A stretch of DNA of 64,000 nt from JBFWVJ01 sp050246795 (GCA_050246795.1 JBFWVJ010000002.1:1-64000), one strand, 5' to 3'; shown: positions 16,446 through 25,330, counted from the first letter of the stretch. The notes: generated by a model not told the origin, from the letters alone. Numbers and translations: made by a program.

Positions 16446-16946
16446 TTAAGGGTATTGAGTGGAGCTGGTGTCGGCGCAAGTGCCTTGGTAGTAGATGTAG
16501 TCGAGAAATTGTGAACCGGCGCTTGAATATGAAGTAGTCTTATAATCCCTTTTACATGAATAGCCTATTTCAAATCCACTGCCGTTATTTATTAAAACAA
16601 ACTGGGTTCCAATCGTTCCTGCACCATAGCTTCCGTTTCCTATGGACGAATAGACTATATCGAGCAACCCATCTCCATTCATATCAATCTGAAAAGGAGC
16701 GGCAAAATTGTTTGAAGGTGTGTTGAGTGTAATTGCAGGGAGCCCATAGGGAACAGCAGCATTTTTAATATTCTGGTATTTTGGATATTGATTGATAGTG
16801 GCGTAAATATCCTGAAAAGGCAGTACCGTCGTGGTCGACAGCTGTGCCGTCACGGATTTGATGGTGGAGGGAAGGAGATACACACTGAAGAGCGTGAGTG
16901 AGACTCCTAGGAAGAGGATAGAAAAGTTTTTGAGGAGTGATTTCAT
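16446..16946 (-). CDS. Small secreted protein with FG-GAP/VCBS-like loop (second of three)
   Basis: This 166-residue protein starts MKSLLKNFSILFLGVSLTLFS, a membrane or signal segment. The middle carries DMNGDGLLDIVYSS and then FVLINNGSGFEIGYSCKRD, in the same order as its two neighbours. Two cysteines (SCKRD and GTCAD) are conserved among the three paralogues and may form a disulfide outside the cell. It is the second gene of the minus-strand row that leads to the RHS gene. No catalytic motif is seen. Confidence 0.65.
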   Translation of the reverse strand: MKSLLKNFSILFLGVSLTLFSVYLLPSTIKSVTAQLSTTTVLPFQDIYATINQYPKYQNIKNAAVPYGLPAITLNTPSNNFAAPFQIDMNGDGLLDIVYSSIGNGSYGAGTIGTQFVLINNGSGFEIGYSCKRDYKTTSYSSAGSQFLDYIYYQGTCADTSSTQYP

Positions 16947-16967
16947 GGTGGAGAGAAGGAATAAAGA

Positions 16968-17438
16968 TTATGGAGCAGGGTAGTTGGGGTCGGCGCAGTG
17001 GCCTTGGTATAATGTACCATCACGTCTACATATATAGGCCACTTCAAATCCTGAACCAGTATTCAAAAGCACATATTGATCATAATAACTTGGAGGATCA
17101 TATGGGTTGATATCTGACATGGAAAAGACCAAATCCAATAGTCCGTCACCATTCATGTCCATTTGCACTGGACCCAGTCTTGGGTATACCGAACTACTTA
17201 CACTTAAAATGGAAGCAATAAATACATCTGGCAATGCGAAAGGAACTGTCGCCTGATTACGCCTGCTTGAATTTGGGTACTGGTCGATATTTAGGAATGG
17301 ATCTTGAAGCGGTTGAACCGCTGATGAACTGAGTTGTGCTGTTACGAATTTGATGTTTGACGGGAGCATCGTCGTCGTGATGATGCTGAGGAGAATGCCT
17401 AGGCTAATATAGGAGAGGTTGCGGAGGAAGTGCCTCAT
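16968..17438 (-). CDS. Small secreted protein with FG-GAP/VCBS-like loop (first of three)
   Basis: This 156-residue protein starts MRHFLRNLSYISLGILLSIITT. It has a hydrophobic leader, the motif DMNGDGLLDLVFSM and then YVLLNTGSGFEVAYICRRDGTLYQGHCAD. The order and the conserved cysteines match the next two genes, so the three arose by tandem duplication. It is the first gene after a possible promoter at 17496-17467 and probably opens the operon that ends with the RHS gene and the membrane protein at 9640. In SpvB/TcB-type toxins FG-GAP/VCBS modules are usually part of the large chain. Here similar motifs are on separate small proteins. Confidence 0.65.
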   Translation of the reverse strand: MRHFLRNLSYISLGILLSIITTTMLPSNIKFVTAQLSSSAVQPLQDPFLNIDQYPNSSRRNQATVPFALPDVFIASILSVSSSVYPRLGPVQMDMNGDGLLDLVFSMSDINPYDPPSYYDQYVLLNTGSGFEVAYICRRDGTLYQGHCADPNYPAP

Positions 17439-17466
17439 GAATTTGTGGAATGATTTAAAACATTTT

Positions 17467-17496
17467 TATTTACCTCATTATTCTCCAATGAGTCAA
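17467..17496 (-). promoter_or_regulatory. Possible promoter of the small-protein/RHS operon
   Basis: On the minus strand TTGACT (17496-17491) and TAAATA (17472-17467) are 18 bp apart, and the first ATG follows about 28 bp downstream. The -10 box is not ideal. Confidence 0.35.
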
Positions 17497-17591
17497 GGTC
17501 TTTGTTGTTTCTTCTTCATAAAATCTTCATGTTTTGATTTTGGTTCCTGTACTACTCCCCCTGCTCCGATTCCGACATTATATCCTTCGTT

Positions 17592-17721
17592 CCCATTCCG
17601 ACCGAAACTGAGGGAGTTCTGGGGTGGGGTGTAGTGGAGGAATCCCTTGGCTGGGAATGCGGAGGGATTCCTCCGTTGCGTCCTCCTCCTTCGACTCACC
17701 TTCCACTCCAGTCGGAATGGG
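17592..17721. repeat. Palindromic element, full copy
   Basis: This complete 130-bp copy has both terminal arms (CCCATTCCGAC and GTCGGAATGGG) and both inner arms. The intergenic stretch 17439-18179 is otherwise without genes and consists largely of copies of this element. Confidence 0.85.
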
Positions 17722-17736
17722 AAAAAACACCTCGCT

Positions 17737-17806
17737 CCCATTCCGACCGAAACTGAGGGGGTTCTGGGGTGGGGCGTAGCGGAGGAATCCCTTGGACCCC
17801 TCTGTT
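17737..17806. repeat. Palindromic element, 70-bp left-half unit
   Basis: This is a left half only. It is exactly 70 bp from its own left end to the left end of the next copy, the same unit length as in the array at 1-210. The recurrence of this truncation at two sites suggests a specific duplication mechanism. Confidence 0.8.
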
Positions 17807-17938
17807 CCCATTCCGACCGAAGCTGAGGGGGTTCTGGGGTGGGGTGTAGCGGAGGAATCTCTTGGCTGGGAATGCGGGGAGGGATTCCTCCGCTGCGTCC
17901 TCCTCCTTCGACTCGCCTTCCACTCCAGTCGGAATGGG
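17807..17938. repeat. Palindromic element, full copy
   Basis: This full copy of 132 bp follows the 70-bp half unit directly, as in the array at the start of the window. Confidence 0.85.
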
Positions 17939-18028
17939 AAAAAAAGAAACTTAAAAAGAGAAAATGAACGACCGTTCACAAAAATGCCGCAAAACTGGTT
18001 CCGATCAGGAGATCAGAACCAGCTGAAG

Positions 18029-18096
18029 GAATGCGGGAGGGATTCCTCCGTTGCGTCCTCCTCCTTCGACTCGCCTTCCACTCCAGTCGGAATGGG
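18029..18096. repeat. Palindromic element, right half only
   Basis: This right half starts at GAATGCGGGAGGG and ends at the terminal arm GTCGGAATGGG, 28 bp before the presumed -35 box of the aldolase gene. Confidence 0.8.
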
Positions 18097-18123
18097 AGAC
18101 AACTCCTGATGCAAAGCTGGCGC

Positions 18124-18151
18124 TTGAATCTTCTGTTGATTCCAGTATAAA
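18124..18151 (+). promoter_or_regulatory. Possible promoter of the aldolase gene
   Basis: TTGAAT (18124-18129) and TATAAA (18146-18151) are 16 bp apart, and the aldolase ATG is 28 bp further on. It lies just past the last palindromic repeat. Confidence 0.4.
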
Positions 18152-18179
18152 GAAGGTACGCATTTTTTATCGAAAAAAT

Positions 18180-19115
18180 ATGGCACTTGTAACGACGACA
18201 GAATTATTTCAGAAGGCTTTGGAAGGGAAATACGCCATTGGCGCGTTCAATGTGAACAACATGGAGATCACCCAAGCGATCGTGAATGGAGCGGCCAAGG
18301 CCAAGGCTCCTCTGATCCTTCAACTTTCAAAAGGAGCCCGTGAATACGCTGATACACGATACTTGATGAAGATCATTGAAGCCGGGATTGAAGCCCATCC
18401 CGAAGTCCCCATCGCGATCCATCAAGACCATGGCCCTGACTTCGAGACCTGTAAGTCTGCTATTGAAGCAGGATTTACCTCGGTAATGATCGACGCTTCC
18501 CATGAGACCTTTGAAGAAAATATTCGGATCACCAAAGAGGTCGTGGACTATGCTCACTCCAAAGGTGTCGTCGTTGAGGCGGAGCTGGGTCAGTTGATCG
18601 GAGAACAATTTGACGAAGGGGAGGGCGGCGGTATGTCAGAAGGGATATACACAGACCCTGACAAGGCCAAAGAATTCGTAGAGCGTACCGGATGTGATTC
18701 CCTCGCGGTAGCGATCGGGACGAGCCATGGTGCTTACAAATTCAAGCACGAACCCAAGTTGGACTTTGAACGTTTGAAAGCTATCCATGAAAAACTTCCA
18801 GGGTTCCCATTGGTTCTTCATGGAGCTTCCAGTGTGCTGCAGCAGTATGTGGATCTCATCAATGAAACGGGTGGGAAGATGCCTGACGCGCGTGGCGTGC
18901 CGGAAGACATGCTTTCTGAAGCACGGCAGTGGGGGGTCACGAAGGTAAACATTGATACCGACCTTCGACTCGCCATGACGGCGGTCATTCGCAATGTGCT
19001 TCTCAAGCAACCGGAACAATTTGATCCTCGCAAGTACCTCGGTCCGGCCAGGGATGAACTGGAGAAGCTGGTCATTCACAAGATGGAGGTGCTGGGGTGT
19101 GCGGGGAAGGCTTAG
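18180..19115 (+). CDS. fba: Class II fructose-bisphosphate aldolase
   Basis: This glycolytic and gluconeogenic enzyme cleaves fructose 1,6-bisphosphate into two triose phosphates, using zinc. I chose the ATG at 18180 (MALVTTTELFQKALEGKYAI, 311 residues). The frame is open further upstream, but those 43 codons are palindromic-repeat sequence. Class II signatures are visible: IHQDHGPDFE with a zinc-binding His, EAELGQLIGE, GTSHGAYK and LHGASSV. The last two carry further metal-site or substrate-site residues, and NIDTDLR lies at the phosphate site. Length fits the family. Malic enzyme follows on the same strand after a 9-bp repeat tract, so the two may share a transcript. Confidence 0.95.
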   Translation: MALVTTTELFQKALEGKYAIGAFNVNNMEITQAIVNGAAKAKAPLILQLSKGAREYADTRYLMKIIEAGIEAHPEVPIAIHQDHGPDFETCKSAIEAGFTSVMIDASHETFEENIRITKEVVDYAHSKGVVVEAELGQLIGEQFDEGEGGGMSEGIYTDPDKAKEFVERTGCDSLAVAIGTSHGAYKFKHEPKLDFERLKAIHEKLPGFPLVLHGASSVLQQYVDLINETGGKMPDARGVPEDMLSEARQWGVTKVNIDTDLRLAMTAVIRNVLLKQPEQFDPRKYLGPARDELEKLVIHKMEVLGCAGKA

Positions 19116-19160
19116 GGGAAGGGTCTTAAGGGTCTTAACGGACTTGAGGGATTTAGGGGA
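19116..19160. repeat. 9-bp minisatellite tract between aldolase and malic enzyme
   Basis: Repeats of the GGGTCTTAA type (two near-perfect units, then CGGACTTGA and GGGATTTAG) begin just after the aldolase stop codon. They belong to the same family as the tract inside rhs at 12389. Confidence 0.65.
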
Positions 19161-19184
19161 AAATAATGATTGTTATTAACGAAT

Positions 19185-20327
19185 ATGAACTACAATGAGA
19201 AGGCGCTGGAGCTTCACAAAAAACACCAAGGGAAAATCGAGGTAACGTCAAAAGTTCCACTGGAGACACAGGAAGACCTGTCGGTCTCGTATACCCCTGG
19301 AGTAGCCGAACCCTGCCGGAGGATCGCGGAAAATAAAGATGAGGTCTATACCTATACTTCGAAGGGCAACATGGTGGCCGTCGTATCTGATGGATCTGCT
19401 GTGCTGGGACTTGGGAATATCGGCCCTGAAGCTGCCATGCCTGTGATGGAAGGGAAGGCTATTTTGTTTAAGAAATTCGCTGGAGTCGATGCATTTCCGA
19501 TTTGCTTGAACACTCAGGATACCGAAGAAATCATTCAGATTTGCAAGGCGCTTGAACCGACTTTCGGGGGGATTAATTTGGAAGATATTTCGGCGCCCCG
19601 GTGCTTCGAAATCGAAGAGCGACTAAAGGCTGAATTGAGTATTCCGGTGTTTCATGACGATCAGCACGGAACGGCCATTGTGCTTTTGGCCGGGCTGATC
19701 AACGCCCTCAAGATCGCTGGAAAGGCGATGGAAGATATCAAGGTCGTGCTGTCAGGAGCCGGTGCGGCGGGGACGGCTATTGCCAAACTTCTCTTGCAAG
19801 CGGGAGCGAAGAACATCGTTGTGTGTGATTCGCAAGGAGCTTTGAGTTCGCGTCGGGAAGATTTGAATCCGGAGAAGAAAGATCTTCTTGCCTTGATTAA
19901 CCCGAACGATGAACACGGGTCGCTGCATGATGTGATAACAGGTGCAGATGTTTTTGTCGGGGTATCCAAGCCCGACCTGATCGACCGGACCGATGTCCAG
20001 AAAATGGGAGAGAAGCCCATTATTTTCGCCATGAGTAACCCCAATCCGGAAATCCTTCCCGATGAAGCGAAGGCTGGCGGTGCTTTCATCGTCGCGACCG
20101 GACGAAGTGATTTTCCGAATCAGCTGAATAATGTCCTGGTTTTCCCGGGCATCTTCAAGGGCGCCCTTCAGCTGAGGTCTCAGATCACGGAGGAAATGAA
20201 ATTGGCGGCTGCGCAGGCGTTGGCGGAAATGGTGAAGGAGCCGACGGTTGACAAGATTATTCCGCATCCGTTGGAACCAGGGGTGGCGGATGTAGTAGCA
20301 GAAGCGGTGATGGGAGTGGGGAGATAA
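19185..20327 (+). CDS. NAD(P)-dependent malic enzyme, short bacterial type
   Basis: This cytosolic enzyme oxidatively decarboxylates malate to pyruvate. I chose the ATG at 19185 (MNYNEKALELHKKHQGK, 380 residues). The family motifs are clear: SVSYTPGVAEPCR with the catalytic Tyr, GLGNIGPEAAMPVMEGKA with the catalytic Lys, FHDDQHGTAIV at the metal site and VVLSGAGAAGTAIAKLLLQ as the dinucleotide-binding loop. Length fits the short maeA/maeB-like form without a phosphotransacetylase domain. With the fumarate hydratase subunits nearby it would link C4 acids to pyruvate. The stop codon TAA is the first part of a palindromic repeat (20325-20381). Confidence 0.93.
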   Translation: MNYNEKALELHKKHQGKIEVTSKVPLETQEDLSVSYTPGVAEPCRRIAENKDEVYTYTSKGNMVAVVSDGSAVLGLGNIGPEAAMPVMEGKAILFKKFAGVDAFPICLNTQDTEEIIQICKALEPTFGGINLEDISAPRCFEIEERLKAELSIPVFHDDQHGTAIVLLAGLINALKIAGKAMEDIKVVLSGAGAAGTAIAKLLLQAGAKNIVVCDSQGALSSRREDLNPEKKDLLALINPNDEHGSLHDVITGADVFVGVSKPDLIDRTDVQKMGEKPIIFAMSNPNPEILPDEAKAGGAFIVATGRSDFPNQLNNVLVFPGIFKGALQLRSQITEEMKLAAAQALAEMVKEPTVDKIIPHPLEPGVADVVAEAVMGVGR

Positions 20328-20381
20328 CTCACCCTGCTCCTCCGTCGCTGTCCCTCTCTTCCAAGAGAGGGACGACGAGCC
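20325..20381. terminator. Palindromic repeat behind malic enzyme, terminator-like
   Basis: The repeat starts with TAACTCACCCTGCTCC, whose TAA is the malic enzyme stop codon. Its core is a hairpin CCCTCTCTT-N2-AAGAGAGGG. The same repeat, more complete, stands at 51501-51577. It could end transcription in both directions although no T-run is present. Confidence 0.65.
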
Positions 20382-20457
20382 TTTGATATGTAGTATGAGT
20401 TCGATTGAATTCTCACCAGATCGAGCGTAGGATGTCATCCAATCATCTTCTTTTTCT

Positions 20458-21303
20458 ATGCGGATAGTTCATCCGACAGACATTACCAACAAAGTGAAGG
20501 AAGCCATCATTCAATCCAACTATGTCTTGGATGACGAAACGCTCAAGGCCTTGCGTTCTTCACAGAAAAAGGAAACGTCTGAAATGGGTCTCTATGTTTT
20601 GGATGAAGTCTTGGACAACGCACGCATCGCAGGTGAACAGCAGATGCCCTTGTGTCAGGACACAGGTGTATCCGTTTTCTTCGTGAAGTGGGGGAGCCAG
20701 TGCGTGTTGCAAGAGGGGACCATTCAAACCGTCTTGAATGAAGCGGTACGTGAAGCCTATCAGGAAGGCTATCTTCGAAAGTCCATTTTGAAGGATCCTC
20801 TTTTTGATCGTTCGAATACCGGTGATAACACCCCGGCATATGTCCATCTGGAGCAGGTGGAAGGGGACCAAGTCACCATTGAATTCTTGGCAAAAGGAGC
20901 GGGGGCTGATAACTGCAGCCGAATGACGATGCTGAAGCCGGCTGATGGCCTGCAGGGCGTGAAGGATTTTGTGCTGAAGGTCTGCCGGGAGGCGGGAGCT
21001 GATTCTTGCCCTCCCTGGATCATTGGTGTGGGAGTGGGGGGGACCTTTGATACCGTGACCAGTCTGGCGAAGCACGCGCTGATGCGGACTATTGGGAGCC
21101 GTCATGAAGACCAGTCCTATGCTGATCTGGAGCAGGTACTGTTTGAAGACATCAATGCGATTGGGATCGGACCACAAGGTCTGGGAGGCAAAACAACAGC
21201 GCTGGCGGTTTTTATTGAATCGAACTCCTGCCATGCGGCTTCTTTGCCGGTGGCGGTCAATATCCAGTGCCATAGCAATCGCAAGTTTCAGATCTTGATC
21301 TAA
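20458..21303 (+). CDS. Fumarate hydratase class I, alpha subunit (N-terminal domain type)
   Basis: This protein contributes the iron-sulfur-binding half of the two-subunit class I fumarase or tartrate-dehydratase family, which interconverts fumarate and malate. Its 281 residues include the cluster cysteines in MPLCQDTGV, ADNCSRM and DSCPPWIIGVGVGGTFD, and the NTGDNTPAYVH motif. The ATG at 20458 is the only good start. The beta subunit does not follow as usual; it lies at 34329-34886 behind a cysteine desulfurase gene. A malic enzyme gene is directly upstream. The family cannot separate fumarate from tartrate activity by sequence alone, but the metabolic context favours fumarate. Confidence 0.88.
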   Translation: MRIVHPTDITNKVKEAIIQSNYVLDDETLKALRSSQKKETSEMGLYVLDEVLDNARIAGEQQMPLCQDTGVSVFFVKWGSQCVLQEGTIQTVLNEAVREAYQEGYLRKSILKDPLFDRSNTGDNTPAYVHLEQVEGDQVTIEFLAKGAGADNCSRMTMLKPADGLQGVKDFVLKVCREAGADSCPPWIIGVGVGGTFDTVTSLAKHALMRTIGSRHEDQSYADLEQVLFEDINAIGIGPQGLGGKTTALAVFIESNSCHAASLPVAVNIQCHSNRKFQILI

Positions 21304-21356
21304 GTTGCAATTTGACAGGATCTGCGTAAAGTAGAGAGCTGTACTTTCGATTGATC

Positions 21357-21845
21357 ATGAAAACTCCAAAAAAAATCGTTGAAGTTCGGTTCTATGACCG
21401 AGAGTTGAGAAGGAGCCACGAGCCGTCTGATGCGTTTGAGCACGATGAAGATTCGGCTACCACCCGCTTCGTCGCTACCTATGCATTTTCAGTCCGTGAA
21501 AGGATTTTGACCGTCAATCTCGGAAGGGTGGTCTTTCACTTCTTTCATCCTGGAGCACTGCTCAATCATTTGGACTACATCGTCAATGTGCTCCAAAAAA
21601 GGAGAGGAGACGAGATGGTCCGCTTTCGTGATATCCACGAGCAGGAGCGACAGTCCATTTTGGAGATCCTCCTAGCGACGGTCATCGGAGGTGGGATCGC
21701 AGGAACAGAGAATGGAACCATCGGAGTGACTTGGCATTCGGGTTCCATCAAGGATGAACTCGGAAGCAACAACCCCAAAATACCCTCGCCGAAAGTCTTG
21801 CAAGACCGCCTGATGCGCAGACTTCATCAGATACTGAGTGTTTAA
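21357..21845 (+). CDS. Conserved-looking hypothetical protein
   Basis: I chose the ATG at 21357 (MKTPKKIVEVRFYDREL, 162 residues). The protein is soluble and charged. A glycine-rich middle (VIGGGIAGTENGTIGVTWHSG) resembles no motif with certainty. I do not recognise a family. The end of the gene overlaps the end of the convergent ilvE-like gene by 4 bases. A TTGACA hexamer at 21312 may belong to a promoter, but no matching -10 box is clear. Confidence 0.55.
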   Translation: MKTPKKIVEVRFYDRELRRSHEPSDAFEHDEDSATTRFVATYAFSVRERILTVNLGRVVFHFFHPGALLNHLDYIVNVLQKRRGDEMVRFRDIHEQERQSILEILLATVIGGGIAGTENGTIGVTWHSGSIKDELGSNNPKIPSPKVLQDRLMRRLHQILSV

Positions 21846-22738
21846 ACCAGGGTTAAGTACTTCTTATACCTTGGGTTTTTTCCGTGAACAACCTCCATGT
21901 AGGCCTGTTTTAGCTGAGCCGTAATGGGTCCTTCCTTCCCTTTGTTGAACACATGATCGTCAATGGAGGCAATCGGGGTCACTTCAGCGGCCGTCCCCGT
22001 GAAAAAGGCTTCATCGGCTCCGAAAAGATCCTTCGGTTTTAGTTTCGCTTCCTTCACGGCGATCTTGAGGTCTTTCGCAAGTGCTAAGATCGTATCTCTC
22101 GTAATGCCATGAAGGATGGTCCCTAGGCTGGGAGTGTAGAGCACCCCTTTTTTGACCATGAAGAAGTTTTCTCCCGGACCTTCGGCGACATAGCCTTGGT
22201 AATCCAGCAGAAGGGCTTCTTGATACTTCGTCCCAGCGATTTCCAAAACGGCCATGATGCTATTGGCATAGTGTCCGCTGATCTTCGCGTCGGTGACGCT
22301 GGACTTCGGGTGGATGCGGACGAAAGAGCTGATCTTCACCTTAATCGGGTCTTCAGACAGGTACTTGCCCCAGGGCCAGCAGGCAATGGCGACATGAAGC
22401 GGAGCTCCGATAGGATTGAGTCCCATTTTTTGTCCGTGGAAAATGATGGGACGGATGTAACCGTGCTTGAGCTTGTTCTTTCGAACCAGTTCGAGGGTGG
22501 TCTCGTTCAATTCTTTTTCGGTATAAGGCAGCTTCATTTTCAAGGCTTTTGCTGAATAGAGCAGGCGTTTGGTGTGCTCCTTCAGGCGGAAAATGGCGGG
22601 GCCTTGGTCGGTTTCATAAACACGGATGCCTTCAAAAACTGCTCCGCCGTAGTGCAGCGAATGGTTGAGGACGTGGATGTTCGCCTTGTCCCAGGGGACG
22701 AATGTGCCGTCGAGCCAGATAAATTTGGTTTTTTGCAT
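21842..22738 (-). CDS. ilvE: Branched-chain amino acid aminotransferase-type PLP enzyme
   Basis: This class IV aminotransferase moves the amino group between branched-chain amino acids and 2-oxoglutarate. I chose the ATG at 22738 (MQKTKFIWLDGTFVPWDKA, 298 residues). Family marks are HYGGAVFEGIRVYET near the start, the PLP lysine in AKISGHYANSIMA, then YVAEGPGENFF and the late TGTAAEVTPIASID. These fit IlvE better than D-amino-acid transaminase or aminodeoxychorismate lyase. It lies downstream of leuS in the same direction with three short hairpins between them, so the two may be co-regulated around leucine supply and use. Confidence 0.88.
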   Translation of the reverse strand: MQKTKFIWLDGTFVPWDKANIHVLNHSLHYGGAVFEGIRVYETDQGPAIFRLKEHTKRLLYSAKALKMKLPYTEKELNETTLELVRKNKLKHGYIRPIIFHGQKMGLNPIGAPLHVAIACWPWGKYLSEDPIKVKISSFVRIHPKSSVTDAKISGHYANSIMAVLEIAGTKYQEALLLDYQGYVAEGPGENFFMVKKGVLYTPSLGTILHGITRDTILALAKDLKIAVKEAKLKPKDLFGADEAFFTGTAAEVTPIASIDDHVFNKGKEGPITAQLKQAYMEVVHGKNPRYKKYLTLV

Positions 22739-22757
22739 AGAGTGATTTAATGAAGGT

Positions 22758-22836
22758 GAGAATCGACATTCTCGCATCAAATCCGAAGGCGGGGATCGAT
22801 ATTCTCGATCTCAGGCAAAGGATATCGATCCTTTGC
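22758..22836. repeat. Three short hairpins between leuS and ilvE
   Basis: Three perfect hairpins follow one another: GAGAAT-N4-ATTCTC (22758-22773), GATCGA-N5-TCGATC (22794-22810) and GCAAAGGAT-N4-ATCCTTTGC (22815-22836). They share sub-words such as ATTCTCG and GATATCGATC. They could act as an attenuator, a processing site or a repeat relic. Confidence 0.6.
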
Positions 22837-22846
22837 TACCTGTGGA

Positions 22847-25330
22847 TTATTTGACAACAATATTGAGAATCTTCCCCGGTACGAAGATCTCCTTTGCGAT
22901 CTGGACTCCTTCCAAGTATTTCTGAACCTGCGGATCTTGCTTGGCTTTGGCGAGGGCGTCTTGCTGGCCGATCTCGGCGGGGACTTTGATGGTGGCTCGA
23001 AGCTTCCCATTTACTTGAACGGGCAAGTTGATCAGGTCTTCTTTGGCCAAACGAGCATCGAACTTCGGCCATTTTTGCTCCATCAGCATTTTTCCTTTCT
23101 TCACTTTTGACCAGAGCTCTTCCGTCAAGTGCGGTGCGAAGGGGTAGAGACAGATGAGAAGCATTTCCAGAGCCTGCTGAGGCAGCTTTTCCAAGGACTG
23201 CAAGTGGTTAACGAAGATCATCATCTGGGAGACCGCGGTGTTGAATTTGAACTCATCGATGTCGTGGGTCACCTTCTTCAAGGTCTGGTGCATGATCTTC
23301 AAAGTTTCTTTTCCGGGCTTGGACTTGGTTCTAGGCGTTTCCATTCCCAGTCTCCAGACTTTTTGGAGGAAGCGGTAGACCCCATGTACGCCTTTCATGC
23401 TCCAGGGCTTTTGTTGCTCAAAAGGTCCCATGAACATTTCGTAAATTCGAAGCGTGTCGGCTCCGTAGTCTTTGATAATGCTGTCGGGATTAATGACATT
23501 CCCACGAGACTTGCTCATTTTTTCTCCGTCTTCGCCGAGGATCAGTCCTTGATGGCGCAGCTTCTTGAAGGGTTCATCGAAGGTGATATAGCCATGCCTA
23601 TGGAGGGCTTTCGTGAAGAAACGAGCATAGAGCAGGTGAAGGACAGTGTGCTCCGCTCCGCCGACGTAAAGGTCGACGGGTCCCCATTGGTTCATGAGTT
23701 TTTTGGAGGCGAACTCTTTTTTGTTCTTCGGATCCATGAAGCGGAAGAAGTACCAGGACGAACAGACGAAGGTGTCCATGGTGTCGGATTCGCGCTTGAC
23801 GAGCGTTCGTTCCTTCGGAAGAACCTTTGCCTGTTTCAGTTTCTTCTCGATACGAGCCAAATCTTTCTTGGCATGGAACTTTTTTGACTTCACGAGAGGG
23901 GACTCACCGGTGGGATTGAAGTCTACATCCGTGGGAAGCTTGACCGGCAGTTCGTTGTCTGGCACCAAGTAATCTTTGCCTTGGTCATCGTAGACGATGG
24001 GGATGGGCGCTCCCCAGTAGCGTTGACGGGAGACCAGCCAGTCGCGAAGCTTGTAGTTCATTTTTCGTTTTCCGAATCCGTTCTTCTCCATGAAAGCATG
24101 GAGTTCCTTCAGGGCTTCTTCTGAAGTCATCCCTGAATACTCGCCCGAATGAGTCAGGATACCATAGTCTGAAAGACTGTTTTTCCACTCCTGAAGATCC
24201 GGAGAGGCTTCTTCATCCTTGTGCTGAACGATGACTTGAGGGGCTTTTAATCCGAAAGCCTTCGCGAATTGGAAATCACGCTGGTCATGAGCTGGAGTGC
24301 CCATCACTGCTCCGGTCCCGTACATCAGGACGAAATCTGCCACATAGATGGGGATTTCCTTGTTGTTGATCGGATTGATGGCAAATGAACCCGTGAAAAC
24401 ACCGGTCTTTTTCTTGCCTTCCATTTGACGGTCCAGTTCTGATTTTTTTTGAACACTCTTGAGGTATTTTTCCATCTCCGCATTTTGGTCTGGGTGAGTC
24501 AGGCTGGTGACCTCAGCATGCTCAGGAGCTAATGCTAGGAAGGTCACTCCGAAGATCGTATCGAAGCGGGTAGTGTACACCTTGATTTTCTTCTTGGAAT
24601 CTTTGACCTGGAACTCCACTTCCGCTCCTTCACTTTTCCCGATCCAATTCGATTGGCCTGCCTTGGTGGATTCCGGCCAGTCGATCTTGTTCAGCCCATC
24701 AAGCAGTCCGCTTGTTTTGCCTTTTTTCTCGATGAAGTCGGTGATCTTGAAAAACCATTGCGACAGTTCTTTTTGAATGACCTCACTTTTACAGCGGTCG
24801 CACTTGCCGTCGACGACCTGTTCATTGGCGAGAACAGTATGACAACTGGGACACCAGTTCACGGGAGCTTTTTTCTTGTAAGCCAGTCCATGTTTGTAGA
24901 GGAAAGCGAAAAACCACTGGGTCCACTTATAATAGTCTGGGGAACAGGTGGAAATTTCCCGGTTCCAGTCGTAGCTAAAGCCCAACTCCTGGATTTGCCG
25001 ACGGAAGGTTTTGATATTCGCATTGGTGCTCTTGTCGGGATGGATCTTGGTCTTGATCGCATAGTTCTCAGCTGGCAAACCAAATGCGTCCCAACCCATG
25101 GGGTGAAGCACGTTGTGCCCCTTCATGCGCATGTAGCGGGAGATGATATCGGTGGCGGTGTAGCCTTCCGGATGTCCCACATGAAGTCCCGCCCCGGAAG
25201 GATAGGGAAACATATCCAAGATATAGTGCTTGGGCTTTCGGCTTTTATCCGCGGCTTTGAAGAGTTTTTTTGCCACCCATTTCTTCTGCCATTTTTTCTC
25301 GATCTGCTGGTGATTGTAAGAAGTGTCCAT
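22847..25330 (-). CDS. leuS: Leucyl-tRNA synthetase
   Basis: This class I synthetase charges tRNA-Leu. The 827 residues begin MDTSYNHQQIEKKWQKKW, the normal LeuRS start. The HIGH-type signature sits in PYPSGAGLHVGHPEGYTATD, a zinc-finger-like CPSCHTVL...CDRC segment follows, and the editing domain contains VMGTPAHDQRDFQFA. KMSKSRGNVI is the KMSKS loop. The anticodon-binding domain is near the C-terminus. Length is typical of bacterial LeuRS. It is read before the ilvE-like gene on the minus strand. A strong hairpin lies between its upstream side and the next gene. Confidence 0.96.
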   Translation of the reverse strand: MDTSYNHQQIEKKWQKKWVAKKLFKAADKSRKPKHYILDMFPYPSGAGLHVGHPEGYTATDIISRYMRMKGHNVLHPMGWDAFGLPAENYAIKTKIHPDKSTNANIKTFRRQIQELGFSYDWNREISTCSPDYYKWTQWFFAFLYKHGLAYKKKAPVNWCPSCHTVLANEQVVDGKCDRCKSEVIQKELSQWFFKITDFIEKKGKTSGLLDGLNKIDWPESTKAGQSNWIGKSEGAEVEFQVKDSKKKIKVYTTRFDTIFGVTFLALAPEHAEVTSLTHPDQNAEMEKYLKSVQKKSELDRQMEGKKKTGVFTGSFAINPINNKEIPIYVADFVLMYGTGAVMGTPAHDQRDFQFAKAFGLKAPQVIVQHKDEEASPDLQEWKNSLSDYGILTHSGEYSGMTSEEALKELHAFMEKNGFGKRKMNYKLRDWLVSRQRYWGAPIPIVYDDQGKDYLVPDNELPVKLPTDVDFNPTGESPLVKSKKFHAKKDLARIEKKLKQAKVLPKERTLVKRESDTMDTFVCSSWYFFRFMDPKNKKEFASKKLMNQWGPVDLYVGGAEHTVLHLLYARFFTKALHRHGYITFDEPFKKLRHQGLILGEDGEKMSKSRGNVINPDSIIKDYGADTLRIYEMFMGPFEQQKPWSMKGVHGVYRFLQKVWRLGMETPRTKSKPGKETLKIMHQTLKKVTHDIDEFKFNTAVSQMMIFVNHLQSLEKLPQQALEMLLICLYPFAPHLTEELWSKVKKGKMLMEQKWPKFDARLAKEDLINLPVQVNGKLRATIKVPAEIGQQDALAKAKQDPQVQKYLEGVQIAKEIFVPGKILNIVVK

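Noticed and set aside
17493..18109. Long open frames over the second repeat cluster
   Set aside because: Same reason: translated palindromic repeats, with no start signal and no homology.
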